Assembly (NCBI GenBank): GCA_963517825.1
Contig: CAUQGB010000004.1
Location: 1-52,825 of the forward strand
Direction: 5' to 3'
Length of the DNA: 52,825 nucleotides
Source of the DNA: Nanogingivalis sp963517825
GTDB taxonomy: Bacteria > Patescibacteriota > Saccharimonadia > Saccharimonadales > Saccharimonadaceae
Made by a program: the position numbers and the translations under genes. Position 1 is the stretch's first letter. Each line of letters begins with the position of its first letter. Below are positions 43,383 through 50,201 of this stretch, piece after piece. The notes under the pieces were generated by a model. The model searched no databases. It was not told the origin of the DNA and worked only from the letters and a program-made list of their open reading frames with translations.

Positions 43383-43740
43383 CTAGAATCTCCTTGATTT
43401 TTGTACGAATTTCTTTTGGTGAAACCTGAGATTTATCAAAAATATGGCGAACATTGAACAATTTTAAACTTTCGAAATCTATTTCACTTGCCAAATCTGA
43501 ACAAATCACCACTGGAATTTTTGCTGTATCAGTATAGCTCTGCAATTCATTTAAAAGAGCAAAAGCCGAGTGGCCTTCAAGCAAAATATCAAGAAAAATT
43601 AAGTCCGGAAAATTTCTATCAATCTCTAAGATTGCTTTTTGCGCAGAATTAACTTTCGAAATTAAAAAATTTGAACGCAAAATTATTTCAAAATTATCTG
43701 CCAAGATTGTATTATCTTCAATAATTAAAATTTTTTTCAC
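43375..43740 (-). CDS. Single-domain response regulator
   Basis: 121 aa REC domain: E8/D9 pocket, phospho-acceptor D51 (FLDILLEG), S81 in place of the switch Thr, K103 (FDKSQV). No output domain. Overlaps the kinase gene by ATGA and recO by 8 nt, so it is translationally coupled to both. Confidence 0.87.
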   Translation of the reverse strand: MKKILIIEDNTILADNFEIILRSNFLISKVNSAQKAILEIDRNFPDLIFLDILLEGHSAFALLNELQSYTDTAKIPVVICSDLASEIDFESLKLFNVRHIFDKSQVSPKEIRTKIKEILDE

Positions 43741-44453
43741 AATAAACTCAACTGACCAGAACGGTTTAAATCAACATAAAAAGTGCTTCCATCACGATGG
43801 CGGATCACACCGATTTTTGCTCCCATTGCCGCCGCAAAACTTTGAGCAATAAAAATACCCAAGCCAGAACTCTGTGGCCGAGAATTTGCTCGAACTGGCT
43901 GATGATTCTGCTTTTTAACTGAACGCCAAATTGAAAGCGGCAATTCTTCACCGTAATCTCGAACTGAAATTCGAACCTTTTCACCAATATTTGCAATTTT
44001 AATTTCAACTTCACTCTTTTCGCTCGAAGAATAAAGCGCATTATCTGAGAAGTTCATCAAAATTGAACGAAGTAATTCATAATTCGCCATGATTAACTCA
44101 TTTTTTCGAACATTTTTAAACCTAATAACTCTACCGTGAAGTTTAAAAACATCGGCAATTTCTGCAACTACATCATTGCAGATTTTTTTCGAATTTATAG
44201 GTTCAAGCTCGAACATTGCATCTTCAAGCTTTGAAATTTTAGTTAAATCTTGAACGAGTCGCAAAGCCCTTTCACTAGTGATGTCAATTTGGCGCAAAAT
44301 TCGGCTTCTTTCAGAATTAGAAAGCTCAATTTCATCATCATTCAAAGTTAAAGAAAGCTGGCGAATAATTGAAAGCGGGGTTTTCATTTCGTGAGCAGCA
44401 ATAAGAAAACTACTTTCTTTTGCTACCAGATTTAAAAACTCCCGCTCATCCAT
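43737..44453 (-). CDS. Minimal cytoplasmic histidine kinase
   Basis: 238 aa with no sensor or membrane part. The HisKA box starts at residue 18 with His21 (AAHEMKTPLSII). The ATPase domain has a variant N box (NFSDNALYSS), RDYGEELP in place of DxGxG, and SSGLGIFIAQSF as G2. The G1 change may lower ATP affinity. Input must come from a partner protein. Leaderless promoter directly upstream. Confidence 0.88.
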   Translation of the reverse strand: MDEREFLNLVAKESSFLIAAHEMKTPLSIIRQLSLTLNDDEIELSNSERSRILRQIDITSERALRLVQDLTKISKLEDAMFELEPINSKKICNDVVAEIADVFKLHGRVIRFKNVRKNELIMANYELLRSILMNFSDNALYSSSEKSEVEIKIANIGEKVRISVRDYGEELPLSIWRSVKKQNHQPVRANSRPQSSGLGIFIAQSFAAAMGAKIGVIRHRDGSTFYVDLNRSGQLSLL

Positions 44454-44459
44454 ATTTTT

Positions 44460-44468
44460 ATTATAGCA
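44460..44468 (-). promoter_or_regulatory. Promoter of kinase-receiver-recO operon (leaderless, with palindrome)
   Basis: TGCTATAAT on the minus strand (44468-44460), ending 6 nt before ATG 44453. An ATAGCAAA/TTTGCTAT-type inverted repeat (about 44463-44480) overlaps the -10 and may be an operator or a weak hairpin. The -35 is poor. Confidence 0.6.
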
Positions 44469-44489
44469 AATTTTTGCTATTTTTAAAAG

Positions 44490-45164
44490 CTAATCCATTT
44501 TCAAAGTGCTTAAAACATTCTCATTCAAAACATTATTATAGGTGTCAGCATCTGTTCGGATCATTAAAGTTTTGCTATTTAATTTGAAATAATAAGCAGT
44601 TCCACGAATTCGATTATTCTTATCTGGTCCGGGGAATAATCCTGAAATTTTCGTAGCTGGATATCCATTAACCGTTACAGCCTCAGAAGACAGTTCGCCC
44701 TTTTTAATGGCCTCGTTAAAGTCTTTAAGGACTTCATCCATATTCTTCTCGTAAATTGCTACCCGCAAACCAAAACGTTGCGTGTCCTTGCTATCTTTTG
44801 GAATTGGTGGTACCGTATCTGGATAGAAATAGGAGAAGAAGCCTTTTCGGTCGGATCCGTTAGATTCAATGTATTGATTCCAGAACGTTGGATAGCTAAA
44901 AGTCACTTTCCCTAAATCTTCTGGAGCGCGAAATTCTTTAACAGTCTTTCTTCGCTCTTCATTATATTTCTTTTCATCATCTTCTTGTTGTTTTCGTTTT
45001 GCTTCAGCAACTTGTAGATCAATTTTACCTTCAACATCTGTTTTTACATTGTTATATTCAATATAAGCCCAAATTCCAAATGATCCAGCACCAGCAAAAC
45101 CGATGCTTAACAGAATAATTGCAATTGTTGAACCTTGAACTGCACCTTTTTTGAATCTATTCAT
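44490..45164 (-). CDS. Membrane-anchored hypothetical protein (PsbP-like fold possible)
   Basis: 224 aa. Short basic N-terminus, one membrane helix (about 13-36), a charged coiled coil (45-75), then a globular extracytoplasmic domain: TFSYPTFWNQYI, GYPATKISG, YYFKLNSKTLMIRTDADTYNNVLNENVLSTLKM. That pattern resembles PsbP-like/lipoprotein domains, but the call is weak. Monocistronic. Confidence 0.65.
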   Translation of the reverse strand: MNRFKKGAVQGSTIAIILLSIGFAGAGSFGIWAYIEYNNVKTDVEGKIDLQVAEAKRKQQEDDEKKYNEERRKTVKEFRAPEDLGKVTFSYPTFWNQYIESNGSDRKGFFSYFYPDTVPPIPKDSKDTQRFGLRVAIYEKNMDEVLKDFNEAIKKGELSSEAVTVNGYPATKISGLFPGPDKNNRIRGTAYYFKLNSKTLMIRTDADTYNNVLNENVLSTLKMD

Positions 45165-45171
45165 ATTTACT

Positions 45172-45199
45172 ATTATACTTATGTTTTTATTTTTTTCAA
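45172..45199 (-). promoter_or_regulatory. Promoter of gene 44490-45164 (leaderless)
   Basis: Minus-strand TTGAAA (45199-45194), 16-bp spacer, TATAAT (45177-45172); 7 nt to ATG 45164. Confidence 0.7.
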
Positions 45200-45227
45200 G
45201 TACTTTTCGAAACTTATTTTATAGAAA

Positions 45228-45249
45228 ATAAAAAACCGCCAAAGCGGAA
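45228..45249 (-). terminator. Terminator of tRNA-Phe
   Basis: CCGC-TTTG-GCGG followed by T6 on the minus strand. Confidence 0.8.
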
Positions 45250-45262
45250 TTTATCAAAAAAT

Positions 45263-45338
45263 TGGTGGCTCCTCCCAGACTTGAACTGGGGACACAAGGC
45301 TCTTCAGGCCTCTGCTCTACCAACTGAGCTAAAGAGCC
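45263..45338 (-). tRNA. tRNA-Phe (anticodon GAA)
   Basis: 76-nt cloverleaf on the minus strand. Acceptor GGCTCTT pairs with AGGAGCC; D-stem GCTC/GAGC; anticodon stem GAGGC/GCCTT with loop CTGAAGA; T arm CCCAG-TTCAAGT-CTGGG; encoded CCA end. Anticodon GAA reads UUU and UUC. Confidence 0.97.
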
Positions 45339-45349
45339 AACCTTTATTA

Positions 45350-45378
45350 ATTATACAGTATAAGCTTTTTTATTGCAA
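45350..45378 (-). promoter_or_regulatory. Promoter of tRNA-Phe
   Basis: Minus-strand TTGCAA (45378-45373), 17-bp spacer, TATAAT (45355-45350); start of transcription about 5 nt before the mature tRNA. Confidence 0.75.
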
Positions 45379-45420
45379 GCGTTTTTTTAAGTTTTTAATT
45401 TCAGCTAAATAATCTATGTA

Positions 45421-45449
45421 TTGACTTTTTATATAAAAAATGTTATTAT
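45421..45449 (+). promoter_or_regulatory. Promoter of 86-aa gene
   Basis: TTGACT (45421-45426), 17-bp spacer, TGTTATTAT (45441-45449). Leader about 25 nt with AAGGAGGT. Confidence 0.72.
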
Positions 45450-45480
45450 ATAAGTATTCCAAAAAAGGAGGTCCTTTTAT

Positions 45481-45741
45481 TTGTTGACAATAAATAACGT
45501 GAAGATTTTTCGCAGTATAGCCTTAAGCGGTGCAAAGCTACCACACAAAGTTAGACTAAAAACTAATTATGGTGAATTCCCTGCTGTAATTATTTTTTTA
45601 AAACAGTATGAAAACTATCTTCGTGTTGAAGGAAAAATCGCTATAAACGAAAAAAATCCCGAACTGCAAAGATTCGAATTAAATCTTTTAAACAATCAGG
45701 ATGAAGCCCAAATTGAGGTTAAAAAAAATGCACAAAACTAA
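45481..45741 (+). CDS. Small hypothetical protein
   Basis: 86 aa, TTG start at 45481 supported by GGAGGT 8 nt upstream; the next codon is also TTG. The product looks like a small beta-strand-rich soluble domain (HKVRLKTNYGEFPAVIIFL, then NYLRVEGKIAIN). No family recognised. It ends at a bidirectional terminator. Confidence 0.62.
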   Translation: MLTINNVKIFRSIALSGAKLPHKVRLKTNYGEFPAVIIFLKQYENYLRVEGKIAINEKNPELQRFELNLLNNQDEAQIEVKKNAQN

Positions 45742-45762
45742 AGCCCATTTTAGATGGGCTTT
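45740..45762. terminator. Bidirectional terminator
   Basis: AAAGCCCAT/ATGGGCTTT 9-bp hairpin between two convergent genes. It includes the last codons of the minus-strand gene. Confidence 0.72.
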
Positions 45763-47132
45763 TCGAATGTCTCAAATTCAGAAATCTCTTTACGATGTTC
45801 ATTTCGAACTTTATTCATTTCAACTAAATCTTTAAATTCTAAGTTTTTACTTTCAGCTTGCGCATCCATCAAGTCATAGAAAATGTCCAAACTCTCATAA
45901 TTCATTGTTGGCGCTGAAATTAAAATTTTATTAGCTTTATAATCGTTCATTAACTGGTCAAAGTCATACATTAAATCTTCATATTTGTTATCTCGAAGAT
46001 ATTTTTCATTAATATCACGGTGTGGTGAGGCTAAAACCGAAGCACCAACTTTTCGAAGTAGGTTTAATCGTGTTGGATTATTTTCGAAACGACGAGTATG
46101 ATAGCCTTCACTGCGCTCACCAATACCACGACCAAAATCATCATTTTTATCATACCAAACAGGCACAGAACCGTGGACTAATTTAATTTCGCCATTAACT
46201 TCAGACTTAACTTGCTTGTCTTCACTTTCCCAAAAAGTAAAACCATTTTCATTAACTTTAGCCTCCGGCAAGGCTTTCTTAAGCAGAAATCCAGCCACGC
46301 CAATTGTAGCACCCGAAAAGCTAGTTTCATCAACTGCAATCACTTTTTTGCCTTCAACAGTTGTTTTTGCTTTCAAAATCTGCTGAATAATTTCATCCTC
46401 TGATGCATTCATGTCAATTTCAGAATCCTTGTCTAAAAATTGTGAACGAACCGCTGCTAAAATTCGGTCTTTCGTTCCTTGAGAAGTTTCCATTTGCCAA
46501 CGGTTAATAAAGTGACTTGTTTCGGCCAGTTTATTTCCTTCTGTTCCATCAATAAAATAGCCATCACGAATATTAAACCCAAGTTCTGTGAAAATCTGAT
46601 TCCTATCGATATTCAAAAATTTTGAATCTGGCCGTTTTTTATCTGGCATTACATTTTTAAGAACTTTTCGAGCTAAGCCGTCAAGCGGTCGTGCAGATTT
46701 GTCGAGATAAACAACCGTATCATATCGAGAAGCCATATCTGCAAGCGCAATTCCATGTTTTAGATATTTTGAAGCAACCAGGTCGATTCCGGCTTTCCCA
46801 GCACCGTTAACTAACTGTTTCGAAAGAATTTTATAGTCTTTTGGGTTTACGATGAAATCATCTTTCTCATCAAAATAGCCATTTTCGATTTCTTCTTGAC
46901 GACGGTTTTTAAGCGCAATTTCATCTTCAAGATGCTCTTTCGCCTCTTGGCTATCTGGGTTGTTTAAATACATAAACCGTTCACGCTTTTTCGAAAAATG
47001 CTTAGTTTTTTCAGAAATTTCCAAAATTACCCCGCCTAAATCTTGTGCTTTCTCTTTCGAAAGTGGAGTTTTTGCCAGTTCTTGCAAAGTTTCGAAAGTT
47101 CCTACTACTTGTAATGTGTCAATTTTTTTCAT
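45750..47132 (-). CDS. Phosphoribosyltransferase-fold protein of unknown role
   Basis: 460 aa, soluble. A helical charged N-terminal part (1-100) is followed by a Rossmann-like core: TVVYLDKSARPLDGLA (about 140-155) resembles the first PRTase strand and loop, and KVIAVDETSFSGATIGVA (about 264-281) the PRPP-binding motif (VDDxxxTGxT). A GRGIGERSEGYHTRRF loop follows. Substrate unknown; it could be a non-metabolic PRTase-like regulator. Confidence 0.55.
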   Translation of the reverse strand: MKKIDTLQVVGTFETLQELAKTPLSKEKAQDLGGVILEISEKTKHFSKKRERFMYLNNPDSQEAKEHLEDEIALKNRRQEEIENGYFDEKDDFIVNPKDYKILSKQLVNGAGKAGIDLVASKYLKHGIALADMASRYDTVVYLDKSARPLDGLARKVLKNVMPDKKRPDSKFLNIDRNQIFTELGFNIRDGYFIDGTEGNKLAETSHFINRWQMETSQGTKDRILAAVRSQFLDKDSEIDMNASEDEIIQQILKAKTTVEGKKVIAVDETSFSGATIGVAGFLLKKALPEAKVNENGFTFWESEDKQVKSEVNGEIKLVHGSVPVWYDKNDDFGRGIGERSEGYHTRRFENNPTRLNLLRKVGASVLASPHRDINEKYLRDNKYEDLMYDFDQLMNDYKANKILISAPTMNYESLDIFYDLMDAQAESKNLEFKDLVEMNKVRNEHRKEISEFETFEKPI

Positions 47133-47162
47133 ATTTTTGTTTTATTTTTTATTAATGCTTAA

Positions 47163-47191
47163 ATAATATCACAAAAATAGCATTTTGTCAA
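47163..47191 (-). promoter_or_regulatory. Promoter of PRTase-fold gene
   Basis: Minus-strand TTGACA (47191-47186), 17-bp spacer, TGATATTAT with TATTAT at 47168-47163. Confidence 0.75.
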
Positions 47192-47204
47192 TATGCTTAA
47201 GTTT

Positions 47205-48284
47205 TTACTCTTCATAATATTCCAAAAAGGCGTAAATAAATCCGTCGATTTCGCCATTTAGGACTTTATCTATATCTTTTTCTTCATATTTTGTTCGAGT
47301 GTCTTTCACTAATTTATAAGGGTTAAGAACATAATTTCGAATTTGCGAACCCCAATCAGCAGATTTTCCAGCCTGAAGTTCGCTTAGATTTTGCGCATGC
47401 TGTTCCATTTTCATTTGCACAAGCTTTCCGCGTAAAATCTTCATAGCGGTCTCTTTATTTTGAGTCTGTGAGCGCTCATTTTGAATTGCCACAACAATTC
47501 CGGTTGGCAGGTGTGTAATTCGAACTGCCGAATCGGTTGTATTCACACCTTGCCCACCTTTTCCACCGGAACGATAAACGTCAACTCGTAAGTCTTTTTC
47601 GGCAATCTCAACTTGTTCGGGCGCATCAATTTTTGGTAAAATCTCAACCAACGCAAAAGAAGTTTCACGGCTTCCAGCACTATTAAACGGTGAAATTCGC
47701 ACCAAACGATGCACTCCGTTTTCGCTGCGAAGTTTACCATAAACATTCAATCCCTGAACTTCAAAAACACTGGTTTTTATTCCAGCTTCTTCACCAGTAC
47801 TACGCTCAATTTGCTCAGTTTTAAATTCATTTTTCTCCGACCAGCGCAAATACATTCGCTCAAGCATTTCGGCAAAATCTTGCGCATCAATTCCACCAAC
47901 ACCAGATGTAATACGCACAATCGCATCACCACGATCAAATTCTCCACTAAAAAGAAGTTGTTTTTGCAACTCTTTAAAATTATTTTCGAACTGACAAATT
48001 TGACTTTCGAATTCCTCTATAAGATCTTCGTCGCCAAGACTCATCAACTCAAAAATATCCTCGACCTGCGTTTTCAAAACAACCCAAGGATGAATTTCCT
48101 TCTTTAGATTGGCAAGTTTTTTAATTTTTTCTTGCGCAGCAGAAGGATTCAACCAAATTTCGGGATTTGAAACTTCGCTTTCGAGGTTATTTAATTGTTG
48201 CTTCTTATCTTCAAGATTAAGCTTTAAGCTCGCTTTTTCAAACTCATCTAAAATATTGCTCGTACGAGCTTTTAGCTTATCCAT
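47205..48284 (-). CDS. prfB: Peptide chain release factor 2
   Basis: 359 aa. SPF tripeptide (RISPFNSAG) for UGA/UAA recognition and the GGQ loop (SGGKGGQGVNTTDSAVR). The frame is open throughout, so the programmed +1 frameshift found in many bacteria is absent. Its presence agrees with UGA being a stop codon. It follows mscL by 6 nt. Confidence 0.96.
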   Translation of the reverse strand: MDKLKARTSNILDEFEKASLKLNLEDKKQQLNNLESEVSNPEIWLNPSAAQEKIKKLANLKKEIHPWVVLKTQVEDIFELMSLGDEDLIEEFESQICQFENNFKELQKQLLFSGEFDRGDAIVRITSGVGGIDAQDFAEMLERMYLRWSEKNEFKTEQIERSTGEEAGIKTSVFEVQGLNVYGKLRSENGVHRLVRISPFNSAGSRETSFALVEILPKIDAPEQVEIAEKDLRVDVYRSGGKGGQGVNTTDSAVRITHLPTGIVVAIQNERSQTQNKETAMKILRGKLVQMKMEQHAQNLSELQAGKSADWGSQIRNYVLNPYKLVKDTRTKYEEKDIDKVLNGEIDGFIYAFLEYYEE

Positions 48285-48290
48285 AAGAAA

Positions 48291-48710
48291 TTATTTTTTA
48301 GCTGCCTTTTCAACTTCTTCTTCGATGTCGTCATCTGTGAAAAGTTTTTCAACAAATAGAAGCACGAAGTAAACTACAAACGCAATTACTAAAAAGTTAA
48401 TAACATCATTCAAAAATGCACCATAAGAAAGAACCGCTTCTTTGCCTGCTGGTGTTTTTCCCATATTCCAAACAACGCCTTTCAAACCTTCGGCCGATCC
48501 AAGAATGAAACCAAGTGGTGGCATAATAATATTATTAATTAAAGATTTAACAAGATCACCAGAAGCCGTTCCAAGAATTAAACCGATTGCCATTCCGATC
48601 AATCCCTGATCTTTAATAAATTTTTTAAAACCCGCAAATTGCGCTTTTGGGTCTACTGCTTTTATTTTTAAAGCAGATTTCTTCGTAGATTTATTCTGTT
48701 TTTTAGTCAT
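48291..48710 (-). CDS. mscL: Large-conductance mechanosensitive channel MscL
   Basis: 139 aa. A basic N-terminus (slightly extended), pore helix FIKDQGLIGMAIGLILGTASGDLVKSLINNIIMPPLG, a periplasmic loop, second helix NFLVIAFVVYFVLLF and an acidic cytoplasmic end. It releases osmolytes on hypo-osmotic shock. Leaderless promoter. Confidence 0.94.
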   Translation of the reverse strand: MTKKQNKSTKKSALKIKAVDPKAQFAGFKKFIKDQGLIGMAIGLILGTASGDLVKSLINNIIMPPLGFILGSAEGLKGVVWNMGKTPAGKEAVLSYGAFLNDVINFLVIAFVVYFVLLFVEKLFTDDDIEEEVEKAAKK

Positions 48711-48717
48711 AATATAG

Positions 48718-48746
48718 ATTTTATCATAAAAGGTTTACATTTTCAA
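48718..48746 (-). promoter_or_regulatory. Promoter of mscL-prfB (leaderless)
   Basis: Minus-strand TTGAAA (48746-48741), 17-bp spacer, TGATAAAAT with TAAAAT at 48723-48718; 7 nt to ATG 48710. The promoter lies within the 3' end of murD. Confidence 0.72.
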
Positions 48747-50058
48747 CAAATTGTTCACCGCGATCAACATAACTTTTAAACATATCAAAACTTGCATGTG
48801 CTGGGCTTAAAATAACCACATCGCCACTTTTCGCGTTTTTGAAAGCAGTTTTTACAACTTCTTGCATATTTGTTTCTTGGCCCAAATTTATAAATCGTTC
48901 AAAACCTGCCTGAGTTAATTTTTGAGCTAATTTCGAAGATTCTGCTCCCATTAAAATTACCTTTCGAAGCTCTTGCTCTGGTATTTTCGAAATTTTTTCA
49001 ATCAATTCACTTAAATCAGCACCTTTATTGCTTCCACCAAGAATTAGAATTTTCGGTTTTTTGAAAGAGTTTAACGCCGCAATCGCACTACCCGGTGTGG
49101 TTGCAATTGAATCATCGTAAAATTGCACACCTTCAAACTCGCGAACAAATTTTAACCGATGCGGTAAACCTGTAAATTTCGAAAGCCCTTCTCGCCAAAA
49201 ATCGAAGATCTCCTCAATTTCAAAACCCTTTTCACGTAAAAAATCAAAGGTCGCAATCATTGCGGCGCAAGCATTTTTCTGATTGTGTTCGCCTGGAATT
49301 TTTAAAATATCAGTTTCGAAGAGAACTTCATCTCCCCATAAAAAATAGTTTTCTTGAATATGGGCTAAATTATAGTCCTGAAAAGGCTGAAGCTCTGCCT
49401 TGAGCTGATTTTTTAAGTTTTCAACATTTTTTAAAACTATTGAATTTTCAACATTAAAAATAAAAAAATCGTTCTCGGTTTGATTTTTAGCAATATTCAT
49501 TTTTGCTGCCACATAATCTTCAAAGCCGTCATGAACATCAAGGTGATCAACTTCAAGATTATTTAAAATTGCAATATGTGGCGATTTTTGAACGTCCCAA
49601 AGTTGAAAACTGCTGAGTTCATAAATTACGGCATCATCTTTTTGAATTTTCGAAAGTTCATTAAGCGCTGGTAAACCAATATTACCAACAAGATAAACCT
49701 TTAAACCAGCTGCACGCAAAATTTCAGCAATAAAACTCGACACCGTCCCCTTACCTTTCGAACCGGTCACACCAATAATTGGTGCTGGGCATTTTTCGAA
49801 AAATAAATTTGTGACAGACGTAATTTTAGCATTTTTTGGCAAACGCCTGGGATTAACTGCAGGTGTTCGCACAATCAAATCTGCTTGAATTTTTGAAAAA
49901 TCATGAAAATCACCAAAGAATTTAACGCCATTTGGTAGCTCAATCTTACTTTTTGGGTTTTCGTCATAAATTTCAAAAGTATTATTTTGATCAATACTTT
50001 TGAAATAGTCATAAGCACTTTTTGCCTCGAGCCCAAAACCAATTAATGCAATTTTCAT
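48724..50058 (-). CDS. murD: UDP-MurNAc-L-alanine:D-glutamate ligase MurD
   Basis: 444 aa. The P-loop GVTGSKGKGTVSSFIAEIL, ELSSFQLWDVQKSPHIAILNNLEVDHLDVH, and the C-terminal DDSIATTPGSAIAAL and ILGGSNKGADL blocks are MurD-specific. It adds D-Glu to UDP-MurNAc-L-Ala. It stands apart from the division cluster. AAAGGAGA precedes the ATG. Confidence 0.95.
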   Translation of the reverse strand: MKIALIGFGLEAKSAYDYFKSIDQNNTFEIYDENPKSKIELPNGVKFFGDFHDFSKIQADLIVRTPAVNPRRLPKNAKITSVTNLFFEKCPAPIIGVTGSKGKGTVSSFIAEILRAAGLKVYLVGNIGLPALNELSKIQKDDAVIYELSSFQLWDVQKSPHIAILNNLEVDHLDVHDGFEDYVAAKMNIAKNQTENDFFIFNVENSIVLKNVENLKNQLKAELQPFQDYNLAHIQENYFLWGDEVLFETDILKIPGEHNQKNACAAMIATFDFLREKGFEIEEIFDFWREGLSKFTGLPHRLKFVREFEGVQFYDDSIATTPGSAIAALNSFKKPKILILGGSNKGADLSELIEKISKIPEQELRKVILMGAESSKLAQKLTQAGFERFINLGQETNMQEVVKTAFKNAKSGDVVILSPAHASFDMFKSYVDRGEQFVENVNLL

Positions 50059-50112
50059 ATTTCTCCTTTTAGTTTAAGATTATCTTTATTTTATTTTAGC
50101 ATATTTCAAGCA

Positions 50113-50149
50113 AAAAAACACCCCTTCTGTTTTCGAAAGAGTGTTTTTT
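50113..50149 (-). terminator. Terminator of VirB6-like gene
   Basis: 15-bp stem (AAAAAACACTCTTTC with its partner, two wobbles) and a GAAAACA loop; the stem-loop junction is TTTCGAAA. T-run follows on the minus strand. Confidence 0.82.
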
Positions 50150-50201
50150 ACATTTAGTTAGCGCCAAATTTTCTGTTTGATTTAGTTGGGTCGCCTGCAG
50201 T

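Noticed and set aside
47205..48284. Programmed frameshift in prfB
   Set aside because: The reading frame is continuous from ATG 48284; no in-frame early TGA.
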